A DNA stretch of 24,564 nt. It comes from an uncultured Clostridium sp. Lineage in GTDB: Bacteria; Bacillota; Clostridia; Clostridiales; Clostridiaceae. This document shows positions 15,512 through 24,339 of the stretch, one piece after another; the stretch's first letter is position 1, and the number at the start of each line of letters is the position of its first letter. A model generated the notes under the pieces. It worked only from the letters and a program-made list of their open reading frames with translations, had not been told where the DNA came from and made no database searches. The stretch is taken from assembly GCF_934754925.1 (NCBI RefSeq), contig NZ_CAKVJA010000040.1, forward strand, positions 1 through 24,564. Direction: 5' to 3'. A program made the translations under genes and the position numbers.

Positions 15512-16639
15512 ATGAATTTAGAGTTGAATTTAATAAAGGATAAAAGGATATTTTTAGAATTTATAAAAAAGGAAATAGTATTAATAATTGCAATAACATT
15601 AGCTATAGGAACATCACTTATATCATTACCTAAGTTTGAATATATAGATTTTAAAGTAATAATTCTATTATTTAATTTAATGATAGTAGTAGCAGGATTT
15701 AAAGAGTTACAGCTTTTAGATAGTATAGCTACTTCATTATTAAAAAGATGTACAAGTTTTAAAGCAATTACATATACGTTAGTATTCTTAACTTTCTTTT
15801 CAGCAATGATAGTAACAAATGATGTTGCTTTAATTACTTTTGTACCATTAACATTAATTATAGCTAAAAAAGTTAATGTAAATCCATTAAAGCTTATTGT
15901 ATTTCAGACATTAGCCGCTAATTTAGGAAGTGCGTTAACTCCAATGGGAAATCCACAAAATCTTTTTATTTACTCTTATTTCAATGTTAATATTATGGAG
16001 TTTTTTAAGATAACATTTCCATTAGTTTTATTATCAGTTGTATTTTTAGGTGCTATAACAATGAATGAAAAAAAGGAGAAGTTATATTTTCAAGTTGAAA
16101 ATATAAAAATAGAAAATAATAGGGATATAATAATATATTCAGTTTTATTTTTCATAACAATACTTTCAGTATTTCATTTAATTGATTATAGAATTACTTT
16201 TATAATAACAATAATAGCTATAATGATTTTTAATAAAAGATTATTTAAAAAAGTAGATTATTCATTACTTATTACTTTTGTAGCTTTTTTTATATTTATA
16301 GGTAATATATCTTCTATGAGTTTAATTAAAAATTTTATGGTAAATATATTGTCTTCAGAAAAGAGCACATTTATATCATCAATAATATCTAGTCAGTTTA
16401 TAAGTAATGTTCCAGCAACGATGCTTATTTCAGCATTTACACCGTATTATAAGGAACTATTATTAGGAGTAAATATAGGTGGACTAGGAACAATTATAGC
16501 TTCACTTGCTAGCGTAATTTCTTATAAACTCTATATTAACGAATACCCAAAAGATGGCGCTGATTATATAAAAAAATTTACTATTTATAATGTTTTAGGA
16601 TTAGTTATAATAGGATTGATTATATATTTTTTTATTTAA
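15512..16639 (+). CDS. SLC13 / ArsB-NhaD-type membrane permease
   Basis: The protein has 375 residues and about ten membrane helices. The start at ATG 15512 follows AGAGG by 7 nt; the in-frame TTG at 15494 precedes that site. Typical elements of the ion transporter superfamily are MIVTNDVALITFVPLTL and GSALTPMGNPQNLFIYSYF, the latter being the substrate/sodium loop of SLC13-type and ArsB-like carriers. A second related hairpin appears near ISNVPATMLIS. Likely substrates are a dicarboxylate, an inorganic anion, or sodium/proton exchange; the sequence does not decide. There is no arsenic-resistance gene nearby, so I would not call it ArsB. Confidence 0.75.
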   Translation: MNLELNLIKDKRIFLEFIKKEIVLIIAITLAIGTSLISLPKFEYIDFKVIILLFNLMIVVAGFKELQLLDSIATSLLKRCTSFKAITYTLVFLTFFSAMIVTNDVALITFVPLTLIIAKKVNVNPLKLIVFQTLAANLGSALTPMGNPQNLFIYSYFNVNIMEFFKITFPLVLLSVVFLGAITMNEKKEKLYFQVENIKIENNRDIIIYSVLFFITILSVFHLIDYRITFIITIIAIMIFNKRLFKKVDYSLLITFVAFFIFIGNISSMSLIKNFMVNILSSEKSTFISSIISSQFISNVPATMLISAFTPYYKELLLGVNIGGLGTIIASLASVISYKLYINEYPKDGADYIKKFTIYNVLGLVIIGLIIYFFI

Positions 16640-16706
16640 AATGAAGATTAATTTTAATAACTATAAAGATAACTAGATATAAAATATAACAAAGAGGAGT
16701 TGTTTT

Positions 16707-18005
16707 ATGATTATGCTTAAGGATAAAAAGACAAAAATAACATTTCATAGTGGTGTTTTAACAATTGGAGGAACAATAATAGAGATTGCATATGAAGATA
16801 GTCATATTTTCTTTGACTTTGGTAGTGAGTATAATCCATCTGCAAAAGTACAGCCTACTGATTTACAAGGATTATTAGATGAAAATTTAGTGCCATATTT
16901 AAATAATATATTTGATCCTAAAATACCTTTAATAGGATATGAATCAAAGGAAAATACTTTTAAAAATACTGCTGTATTCTTATCTCATATTCACTTAGAC
17001 CATTCTAAGATAGTTAATTACTTAAATCCTGAAATACCATTATATACTTTAGAAGGTACAAAATCATTACTAAATACTTTGAACATTAATAATGATTTTA
17101 TTTTTCCTCTATATGAAAAACAAGATTCTAATACAAGGGAAGTAGTTGGAGTTAAAGAAAATGAAATTGTTGAAGTTGGAAAAATAAAAGTTAGAGTTAT
17201 GCCTGTTGATCATGATGCTTATGGAGCTAGTGGATTAGTAATAGAAACACCAGACTTAACTATAGCGTATACTGGGGATATTAGGCTTCATGGATATAGG
17301 GAAAGTGATACATTAAATTTTTGTAAGGAAAGTGAAAATTGTGATGTATTATTAATAGAGGGTGTAAGTGTTTCATTCCAAGAGTTTGGAGATCCTATAA
17401 GAGAAATAGAAGCAATTAATGAGCCAGAACTTATAGAAAAAATAAATAAGGTAGTTAATAATAATCCAAACAAACAAATAACATTTAATTATTATATATC
17501 AAATGTAGAAAGAATTTTAAATATAATTAAGAGTAATCCAAGAACTGTTGTATTAGATGCATATTATTCATATGTAGTAAAAGAAGCAACTGGAATTGAA
17601 ACTTATTATTATCAATTAGATAATAAAGAATATGAGTTAGATAAAAATTTAAAAGTGGATTTTGAAGAATTATTAAAAGATGAAAGTAAATATTTTTGGC
17701 AACTAGATATTAGAGCACTAAAATATATAGATAAATTAAAAGATGGAGGAATTTATATTCATACTGATGCTCAACCATTAGGAGAATTTGATCCAGCTTA
17801 TGAACCATTTATTAACAAGTTTGCTGAACATAATATAGAGTTTATAAATATGCCATGTAGTGGTCATGCTCGCCCTTATGACTTAATAAAAATAATTAAT
17901 TTAATTAAGCCTAAATTATTAGTGCCAATTCACTCTTATCGTCCTGAGAAGCTTTACAATAAAAATGGAGATGTTCTTTTACCTAAAAAGGGTCAAACAA
18001 TATAG
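16707..18005 (+). CDS. Metallo-beta-lactamase-fold hydrolase, RNase-J-like
   Basis: The protein has 432 residues; the ATG at 16707 has GGAG 7 nt upstream, and an ATG two codons later is possible. Metal ligands of the fold are visible: HIHLDH (H94, H96, D98, H99), H169 in PVDHDAYGASG and D191 in YTGDIR. The C-terminus has CSGHARPYDL (H387) and LLVPIHSYRP (H409), matching the beta-CASP motifs of RNA- or DNA-processing members such as RNase J. It is shorter than RNase J (about 550 residues) and lacks its C-terminal domain, so a nuclease role is likely but its substrate is unknown. It precedes a nucleotidase gene on the same strand. Confidence 0.8.
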   Translation: MIMLKDKKTKITFHSGVLTIGGTIIEIAYEDSHIFFDFGSEYNPSAKVQPTDLQGLLDENLVPYLNNIFDPKIPLIGYESKENTFKNTAVFLSHIHLDHSKIVNYLNPEIPLYTLEGTKSLLNTLNINNDFIFPLYEKQDSNTREVVGVKENEIVEVGKIKVRVMPVDHDAYGASGLVIETPDLTIAYTGDIRLHGYRESDTLNFCKESENCDVLLIEGVSVSFQEFGDPIREIEAINEPELIEKINKVVNNNPNKQITFNYYISNVERILNIIKSNPRTVVLDAYYSYVVKEATGIETYYYQLDNKEYELDKNLKVDFEELLKDESKYFWQLDIRALKYIDKLKDGGIYIHTDAQPLGEFDPAYEPFINKFAEHNIEFINMPCSGHARPYDLIKIINLIKPKLLVPIHSYRPEKLYNKNGDVLLPKKGQTI

Positions 18006-18093
18006 TTCTATTTATAGTAAAGAGAAAGTTGGATAGTAGTTTGTATAAAAAATTTATAGAATTTAGCTATTTAAATAGGAAGGAAGATAATAT

Positions 18094-19605
18094 ATGAAGT
18101 TAGCTATATATCAAACAAGTGATTTGCATGGATATGTTTATCCAACTAACTATGTTAAAGAACAGCAACTTGGAATACTTAAAATAGGAAGTTACATATT
18201 AAATGATGAAAGAAATTATGACGCATCTTTAAAGGTTGATTGTGGAGATTTAATACAAGGATCAGCTTTAGCACATTATTTATCAAAGGAAAAATTGGAT
18301 ACAAATCCTATATTGAAAGGATTAGAATTTATAGGTTATGATGCTTATGTTATAGGAAATCATGAATTTAATTATGGATTAGATTATTTAAATAATTCAT
18401 ATAAACTTGTTGAAGATAAAATAATTAATGCTAATATTGAAGGATTAACTTTGAAAACAAAGCCATATAAGATATTTGATTTTAATGGATTTAAAATTGC
18501 ATGTATTGGACTTACAACTTCTTTTATACCTAATTGGGAGCATGAGAAGAATATTGATAATTTAAGATTCCTAGATCCTGTTGATATGTATGGAAAATAT
18601 GAAGAGGAATTAAAAGAAAAGGCGGACTATATTATAGTTTGCTATCATGGAGGATTTGAAAAGAGTCTAGATGGAAGCAATACTCCTACAGAAAAGCTTA
18701 CTAAGGAAAATCAAGCAAGTGAATTGTTAGAGAAATATGAGTCTATTAATATGGTTTTAAGTGGACATCAACATAGAGCATTTATTACCAAAATAAATGG
18801 AGTAGTTTGTGCACAACCACTTCATAATGGACAGAAGTTTAGTAAGATTATATTAGATACAGACACTAAAGAAGTAAGTTATGAATTAGTTGATGTTTCT
18901 ATATTAAATGATGAGATTAATAAAAATTTAGAAAAAATATTTAGTAATGTTGGATTAAGACTAAAAGATTATTTAGATAAAGAAATTGGTGAGTTTGATA
19001 AGGATATACTTATGGACGATATTTTTAAAGCACGATTAAATGGACATCCATTTATTAATTTCTTACATCAAGTACAATTAGAAGCTTCAGATGCAGATTT
19101 TTCAGCTTTATCATTATTTGATAGTGCAATTGGGTTTAAGCAAAAGGTATCTATTAGAGATGTATTAATAAATTATCCTTATCCTAACACATTAATGGTT
19201 TTAAAAGTTAGGGGAGATAAATTAAAAGAAGCCATTGAAAAGGCTGCAACTTATTTTGTAATTGATGATGGAAAAGTAAAAATTAGTGATGAATTCTTAG
19301 TTCCAAAGGTTCAAAATTATAATTACGATACTTTTGCGGGCCTTGATTATGAAGTTAATTTATCAAGAAATTTTGGTGAGAGAGTAATTTCTATGAAAAA
19401 GGATGGTAAGAATATTGACTTAGATAAGTACTATAATGTTGTTATGAATAATTATCGTGCAACCAATACTTCAATTTATCCATCTTATGAAGGTGCTGAA
19501 GTTATTAGAGAAATTAATATTGATATAAGTGAGCTTATAATTAATTATTTCTTAAAACATGAAAATATTAAAGCTATTGAAAAAAGTAATTACATAATAA
19601 AATAA
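18094..19605 (+). CDS. 5'-nucleotidase / cyclic phosphodiesterase family protein, cytoplasmic
   Basis: The 503-residue metallophosphoesterase of the UshA/YfkN type hydrolyses phosphate from nucleotides or 2',3'-cyclic nucleotides. Metal-binding motifs are SDLHG (D10, H12), CGDLIQGS (D52), GNHEFNYG (N89, H90), YHGGFE (H185) and SGHQHR (H225, H227). The C-terminal half is the 5'-nucleotidase substrate domain (YNYDTFAGLDYEVNLS). Unlike most family members it has no signal peptide and no wall anchor, so it should work inside the cell. AGGAAGG precedes the ATG. It follows the RNase-J-like gene by 88 nt and is closed by a terminator. Together they could take RNA fragments to nucleosides, which is inference. 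Confidence 0.88.
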   Translation: MKLAIYQTSDLHGYVYPTNYVKEQQLGILKIGSYILNDERNYDASLKVDCGDLIQGSALAHYLSKEKLDTNPILKGLEFIGYDAYVIGNHEFNYGLDYLNNSYKLVEDKIINANIEGLTLKTKPYKIFDFNGFKIACIGLTTSFIPNWEHEKNIDNLRFLDPVDMYGKYEEELKEKADYIIVCYHGGFEKSLDGSNTPTEKLTKENQASELLEKYESINMVLSGHQHRAFITKINGVVCAQPLHNGQKFSKIILDTDTKEVSYELVDVSILNDEINKNLEKIFSNVGLRLKDYLDKEIGEFDKDILMDDIFKARLNGHPFINFLHQVQLEASDADFSALSLFDSAIGFKQKVSIRDVLINYPYPNTLMVLKVRGDKLKEAIEKAATYFVIDDGKVKISDEFLVPKVQNYNYDTFAGLDYEVNLSRNFGERVISMKKDGKNIDLDKYYNVVMNNYRATNTSIYPSYEGAEVIREINIDISELIINYFLKHENIKAIEKSNYIIK

Positions 19606-19608
19606 AAT

Positions 19609-19652
19609 AAAAGGAACTGTTGCATTTGGAGGTTTATGTAACAGTTCTTTTA
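19609..19652 (+). terminator. Terminator of the nucleotidase gene
   Basis: A long stem pairs 19609-19625 with 19636-19651 with one bulged G and one G-T pair. It is followed by T-rich sequence. Confidence 0.85.
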
Positions 19653-19789
19653 ATTTTATATACTAATAAAATTTAACATGAATTTTACATTTAAGGTATA
19701 TAATAAATGATATTATTAATTAATATGTAAATATATAGAGAAGAGTATTTAAAATATAATTATATGAGAAAGTGATATGGAGTGTGTTT

Positions 19790-22105
19790 ATGGTGAATGG
19801 GAAAGAACCTATATTAGGATTAACTGAAGCGGAAGTTTTGGAGAGAAAGAAAAAAGGTCAAATCAATATTGTAGAAGAAAAAACTGTAAAATCTAATTGG
19901 GAGATTATATCAGAAAATGTATTTACATTATTTAATTTATATAATTTTCTTATTGCTATTGCTTTAATGTCAGTTGGGGCATATTCTAATTTAGCTTTTA
20001 TGCTAATAATTATATTAAATATATGCATTGGAAGTTTTCAAGAAATACATGCAAAAAATATGGTTGCTAAGCTGTCAGTACTTACAATATCTAAGGTTGA
20101 TGTAATGAGAGATGGCAAAGAAAAAAGTATATATGTTGATGAATTAGTTTTAGATGATATAACTATACTAAATATGGGAAATCAAATTTGTTCAGATTCA
20201 GTTGTTATTGATGGAAAGATAGAAGTAAATGAGTCTCTTCTTACCGGAGAATCAGATACAATAGTAAAAATGCCAGGAGATAAGCTATACTCAGGAAGCT
20301 ATGTTGTTAGTGGGAAGTGTTATGCTAAGGTTGAAAAGGTAGGTAAGGATAACTTAGCGGCGGAAATTACATTAAAGAGTAAAAAGCATAAAAAGGTAAA
20401 CTCGGAATTATTGAATTCTATGAAAAAAGTTACAAGACTTACAAGCGTTATAATAATACCAGTAGGTATTTTATTATTTGTACAGGCGTTCTTTTTCAGA
20501 GATCAAGTGATAAAAAGTTCTGTAATATCAACAGCAGCAGCATTATTAGGAATGCTACCAAAGGGATTAATTTTATTAATTAGCATATCACTAGCAACTG
20601 GAGTAATTAAGCTTGCAAAGAAAAAAGTATTAGTTCAAGACCTATATAGTGTTGAAACATTAGCACATGTAGATGTATTATGTCTTGATAAGACAGGTAC
20701 TATTACAGAAGGTAAGATGCAGGTTTCGAATTTTGAAATATTTAATAAGGAAATAATTCCTATTTCAGTAAACCAGGCCTTAAGTGCATTTGTTAATGAA
20801 ATAGGAGATAATAATGGTACTTTTCAAGCTTTAAAGGAGTATTTTAAAGAAAATGATACATTTCAAGTTGATTATAAAAACTCATTTTCATCTGAGAGAA
20901 AATGGAGTTCTATTTCATTTAAAGATATAGGAACTATAATAGTTGGTGCACCTGAAAGATTAATAGCTAAAAGTAACTTTGAAATTAAAGATAATATGGT
21001 AGAGGCACAAAAGCAAGGGAAAAGAGTGCTTCTTGTAGGATTTTCTAAAGAGGTAGTGGAAGATGTATTGCCAGATATAGAGATTATTGCTGCAATAGAA
21101 TTGTCAGACCCTTTAAGAAAAAATGCAAAAGAAATGCTTGGATTCTTTAAAGGAGAAGGTGTAACTGTAAAAGTAATTTCAGGGGATAATCCATTGACTG
21201 TTTCTAGTATAGCTAAGCAAGCAGGATTAGAGGATTATGAATCATATATTGATTTATCTACTATAGAAAATGATGATGAAATAATAGATTTAGTAGATGA
21301 ATATAGTATATTTGCAAGGGTATCTCCAAATCAGAAGAGTTTGTTAGTGCAAGCATTACAAGCAAAAGGTCATACTGTTGCAATGACGGGTGATGGAGTA
21401 AATGATATTATTGCGTTAAGACAAGCAGATTGTAGTATAACATTACCAGAGGCAAGTGATGTGGCAAAGCAAGTTTCACAAATTGTACTTTTAAATTCTG
21501 ACTTTAGTGTTTTAAAAGATGTTTTAATGGAGGGAAGAAGAGTTGTAAATAATATTACTAATGTTGCTACAATATTCTTTATAAAAACATTGTATTCAGT
21601 AATGTTATCAATATTAAATATTATAACTTGTACAGCGTTCCCATTTATTCCAATACAAATTACATTAGTGGATCTTGCAATTGAAGGATATACATCATTC
21701 TTTATATCTTTTGAACCTAATGGAAAACAGATAAAAGAAAAGTTCTTGAAAAGCGTATTAAAAAATTCATTCCCATACTCTGTAGTTATAATAATAAATA
21801 TTATAACTCTATATTTCTTAGCTCCAGCTTTAGGTATAGTAGAGCCTAAGATGACAACATTAATGTATTATATGATTGGATTTACTAGTATTTTAGCTGT
21901 GATAAGAGTATGTAGACCATTTAATAAAATGCGTATATTTTTATGTACAACAACTGCTATTGGATTTTTCGTAGCAACAATTTTATTTAGAAATTTACTA
22001 TATTTAAGTAAGCTAGGAATAAAAGAGTTAATAGTATTTTTAGTAATGGCTATATTAAGTACAGTTTTAATATTAATAAAAAATTGTTTAATGAAAATTA
22101 AATAG
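19790..22105 (+). CDS. Cation-translocating P-type ATPase (CtpE-like)
   Basis: The membrane pump has 771 residues. I choose ATG 19790 because GGAG lies 7 nt upstream; an in-frame GTG at 19772 has no site. Catalytic motifs are complete: TGES (152-155), the phosphorylated D300 in DKTGT, GAPERL in the nucleotide domain, and TGDGVND (533-539). About ten membrane helices are arranged as in P2-type pumps. Overall pattern and length fit the CtpE-like group, whose mycobacterial member is a calcium pump. There is no N-terminal heavy-metal domain. The helix-4 motif is PKGL (257-260) where calcium pumps have PEGL, so the cation is uncertain. The gene is monocistronic and ends in a strong terminator. Confidence 0.88.
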   Translation: MVNGKEPILGLTEAEVLERKKKGQINIVEEKTVKSNWEIISENVFTLFNLYNFLIAIALMSVGAYSNLAFMLIIILNICIGSFQEIHAKNMVAKLSVLTISKVDVMRDGKEKSIYVDELVLDDITILNMGNQICSDSVVIDGKIEVNESLLTGESDTIVKMPGDKLYSGSYVVSGKCYAKVEKVGKDNLAAEITLKSKKHKKVNSELLNSMKKVTRLTSVIIIPVGILLFVQAFFFRDQVIKSSVISTAAALLGMLPKGLILLISISLATGVIKLAKKKVLVQDLYSVETLAHVDVLCLDKTGTITEGKMQVSNFEIFNKEIIPISVNQALSAFVNEIGDNNGTFQALKEYFKENDTFQVDYKNSFSSERKWSSISFKDIGTIIVGAPERLIAKSNFEIKDNMVEAQKQGKRVLLVGFSKEVVEDVLPDIEIIAAIELSDPLRKNAKEMLGFFKGEGVTVKVISGDNPLTVSSIAKQAGLEDYESYIDLSTIENDDEIIDLVDEYSIFARVSPNQKSLLVQALQAKGHTVAMTGDGVNDIIALRQADCSITLPEASDVAKQVSQIVLLNSDFSVLKDVLMEGRRVVNNITNVATIFFIKTLYSVMLSILNIITCTAFPFIPIQITLVDLAIEGYTSFFISFEPNGKQIKEKFLKSVLKNSFPYSVVIIINIITLYFLAPALGIVEPKMTTLMYYMIGFTSILAVIRVCRPFNKMRIFLCTTTAIGFFVATILFRNLLYLSKLGIKELIVFLVMAILSTVLILIKNCLMKIK

Positions 22106-22114
22106 ATATATATT

Positions 22115-22152
22115 AAAAAATGTATTGATTAAGAAATCAATACATTTTTTTT
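22115..22152. terminator. Bidirectional terminator between the ATPase and the regulator
   Basis: A perfect 16-bp stem (22115-22130 with 22135-22150) has an AAGA loop. It is flanked by A's on the left and eight T's on the right. The regulator's stop codon lies at its right edge. Confidence 0.92.
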
Positions 22153-22822
22153 ATGACGTAAAAGAATTAGAGGAGATTTTTTCTAAATAATCTCTATCTA
22201 TAATTCTGTAGGATTTTCCGTTTTTAATTAATTTATTTGTACTACAGAATAAATTAATTATTCTTAATAAATGTCTATAGCTTGTACATAAAAGTTCAGC
22301 ACATTCTGTTAAGTTATAAGAGAAAACTCCATCTTTTTCTGTTTTTAATATAAAAGAGGCTAATCGACTTTCTAATGATTCATAAAGGTTAATACATGTA
22401 GTATTATTCATATAACTAAGCCTTTCACCTAAATTTTGACAAATATATCTTAAGAATATTATATCATTTAAAAGAAGATCTCTATATTTCATTGATATAC
22501 CTATGCAGTAAGCTTTAGAAGCAGCTTGGACTGAAGCAGTAGGAGGCTTATTCCATAAACTACAGGTCTCACCTATAATTTCAAAGGAATTAAAGAGTGT
22601 TAGAGACATTATTTTACCAGAAGTTGAATGAGAAAAAACCTTTAATTTTCCACTTACTAAAAAATATAAATAATCAGAGCATTCTCCTTCACTAATTAAA
22701 AAATCACCTTTATTTAAAGAAAAAAGTTCTAATAAGTTAGTTATATCTTGTGAAAATAATTTAGAAATACCAGTATTATTAACGTATTTATCTAATAATG
22801 ATTTATTTTTAACATTTATCAT
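22151..22822 (-). CDS. Crp/Fnr family regulator, YeiL-like
   Basis: The protein has 223 residues. The ATG at 22820-22822 follows GGGAGG by 4 nt; an in-frame TTG upstream overlaps that site. The N-terminal cyclic-nucleotide-binding-type beta barrel spans about residues 15-115 (LNKGDFLISEGECSDYLYFLVSGKLKV, an altered family signature). A dimer helix follows, then a winged helix-turn-helix at about 168-210 (LTECAELLCTSYRHLLRIIN). Eight cysteines are present (C48, C87, C106, C128, C143, C174, C179, C193). YeiL of E. coli, its closest match from memory, is linked to nucleoside metabolism. It is transcribed away from a nucleoside-type ABC transporter, which it may control. Confidence 0.85.
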   Translation of the reverse strand: MINVKNKSLLDKYVNNTGISKLFSQDITNLLELFSLNKGDFLISEGECSDYLYFLVSGKLKVFSHSTSGKIMSLTLFNSFEIIGETCSLWNKPPTASVQAASKAYCIGISMKYRDLLLNDIIFLRYICQNLGERLSYMNNTTCINLYESLESRLASFILKTEKDGVFSYNLTECAELLCTSYRHLLRIINLFCSTNKLIKNGKSYRIIDRDYLEKISSNSFTS

Positions 22823-22879
22823 AGTTCCTCCCAAAAAAGTGAGTAAATTAATAATATTGTTCGTTTATTTATATTCATA

Positions 22880-22908
22880 ATTCTAACATAATGAAAAATA
22901 TATAACAA
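22880..22908 (-). promoter_or_regulatory. Promoter of the YeiL-like regulator
   Basis: On the minus strand TTGTTA (22903-22908) and TAGAAT (22880-22885) are 17 nt apart. A TG one base before the -10 makes it an extended -10 promoter as well. Confidence 0.6.
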
Positions 22909-23094
22909 TAAGTACTAAGGCTAAGAAAATCAAGGAAATAAATAGAAATAAGGGTGTATAAATAATGTATATATTTTTAAAAAATATTAAAGTAATATTA
23001 AAAAAAATATAAAATATACAAGTCGAAAGTAGAATTATCAAGAAAAAAACGAATGTTAAAAACTAAAATAAAAAAAATATACAGTTTTTTCGCT
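22909..23094. other. Divergent intergenic region, nothing else recognised
   Basis: This very A-rich spacer lies between the regulator promoter and the transporter operator. I see no open frame, riboswitch or further palindrome of note in it. Confidence 0.4.
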
Positions 23095-23118
23095 AAAATA
23101 TGACTTATGTCATATTTT
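23095..23118 (+). promoter_or_regulatory. Crp/Fnr-like operator upstream of the nucleoside transporter
   Basis: Ten-base arms 23095-23104 and 23109-23118 are perfect inverted repeats around TTAT, with the core TGAC-N4-GTCA. The half-site spacing matches Fnr-type sites. Its centre is at about -41.5 relative to the start predicted from TATAAT at 23136-23141. It could also fold as a short terminator hairpin, since T's follow it. Confidence 0.55.
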
Positions 23119-23126
23119 TTAGTTTA

Positions 23127-23141
23127 TATAATCATTATAAT
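23127..23141 (+). promoter_or_regulatory. Transporter promoter, two overlapping -10 candidates
   Basis: TATAAT occurs at 23127-23132 and again at 23136-23141. Neither has a good -35 at 17 nt, which fits activator dependence. The second would start RNA near 23148, leaving a leader of about 27 nt. Confidence 0.45.
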
Positions 23142-23174
23142 TAAATTAACAAATTAACTATGGGAGATGAAATA

Positions 23175-24233
23175 ATGAAAAAAATAATAACTTCTTTACT
23201 ACTTATTATGACAACACTTATTTTTGCTGGATGTTCTAATTCAGGAAGTAATGAATCAGCAGGAAGTCAAAGTATTGATGGAGATTATTCAAAGTTAAAT
23301 ATAGCTTTAATTTCAGATACAATTGGAACAGAGCAATTTATTCTTCAAGCATATGAAGCTTTAAAGGAAGCAAGTGAAACTTATGGATTTAAGATGACAT
23401 CTATTGAATGTACAGATACTGCTGCATGGGAAGAAAATACTATTGCTGCATCTAATGAGGGATATGATTTAATAATAGGAATTGGATGGCAAGCAGCTGA
23501 TCCATTTAGTGATGCTGCAGATAAATTTCCAAATACAAAATATGCTGTAATTGATACAACTGCATCTAATGAAAAAGTAACAAGCTTTGGGTTTGATGAA
23601 GCACAAGGATCATATGTTTTAGGAGCAATGGTTGGAACAGCTTTCCCTAATGAAAGTGTATATGGATATATCTCATCATTCCAAACACAAGCTACTTACA
23701 AATATAGATATGGATTTGCTGAAGGTGTAAAATCTGTTAATCCAAATGCTAAATTTATGTACAACTATACTAATTCATACAATGATACTAACTTAGCTTA
23801 TGAATATACATTACAACAAAAGGCTGCAGGAGCAAACTTTATATTTGGTGGAGTATCTGCTAGTGCAAACTCAGGTATATATCAAGCAGCTCAAGAGTTA
23901 ACTAAAAAAGGTACACCAGTATATACAACTGGATTAAGTGTTGACCAAACAACTTCTGAAAATCCAAGTATTATTAGTGGATTATTAAAGAACACTGGCG
24001 CTGTTATGAATACTATAATTGATAGATTCTTAGCTGGTGAATTAAATGGTGGAGCACAACTTCTTGGATTAAAAGAGGGTGCATTTGGTGTTGTTGGTGT
24101 TTCTCCAGAAGAAATGAATTATAGAAATACTGAAATTATAACTGATGAAGTTATAGCAGCTGGTAAGGCAGCAGCAGAAAAGATTATTTCAGGGGAAATA
24201 GTAATAGAAGTTCCTGAAGAGTCTGCAAACTAA
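23175..24233 (+). CDS. BMP-family nucleoside-binding ABC transporter lipoprotein
   Basis: The protein has 352 residues. I choose ATG 23175 because GGGAG is 8 nt upstream; the in-frame ATG at 23160 precedes that site. The signal peptide ends in lipobox IFAGC with Cys20, then a Ser/Asn/Gly linker. The remainder is a periplasmic-binding-protein type 1 fold of the basic membrane protein (Bmp/TmpC/PnrA) family: NIALISDTIGTEQFILQAYE, LIIGIGWQAADP, YAVIDT and SFGFDEAQGSYVLGAMVG. PnrA-type members bind purine nucleosides. The ABC ATPase gene follows after a weak terminator. A YeiL-like regulator is divergent. The substrate is inferred to be a nucleoside; a sugar is less likely. Confidence 0.92.
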   Translation: MKKIITSLLLIMTTLIFAGCSNSGSNESAGSQSIDGDYSKLNIALISDTIGTEQFILQAYEALKEASETYGFKMTSIECTDTAAWEENTIAASNEGYDLIIGIGWQAADPFSDAADKFPNTKYAVIDTTASNEKVTSFGFDEAQGSYVLGAMVGTAFPNESVYGYISSFQTQATYKYRYGFAEGVKSVNPNAKFMYNYTNSYNDTNLAYEYTLQQKAAGANFIFGGVSASANSGIYQAAQELTKKGTPVYTTGLSVDQTTSENPSIISGLLKNTGAVMNTIIDRFLAGELNGGAQLLGLKEGAFGVVGVSPEEMNYRNTEIITDEVIAAGKAAAEKIISGEIVIEVPEESAN

Positions 24234-24274
24234 TTAGAGTATAATTTATATTTAGTGTACTTAATATAAGGGGC

Positions 24275-24304
24275 AGAGGCAATTTTTGCTTTGCCTCTTA
24301 TTAT
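24275..24304 (+). terminator. Weak terminator between binding protein and ATPase genes
   Basis: AGAGGCAA (24275-24282) pairs with TTGCCTCT (24291-24298), and a poor T tract broken by A's follows. It is probably leaky, giving more binding protein than ATPase. Confidence 0.65.
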
Positions 24305-24339
24305 ATTCCAGATTAATTTAGAAAAGGAGTAACTTTGAC

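Noticed and set aside
15512..16639. Arsenite efflux pump ArsB
   Set aside because: No arsR, arsC or other arsenic gene is nearby and the motifs fit the wider SLC13-type superfamily equally well.
23095..23118. Terminator for an unseen small transcript before the nucleoside transporter
   Set aside because: T's do follow the hairpin, but no upstream gene on the plus strand exists to terminate, and its position relative to the promoter better fits an operator.
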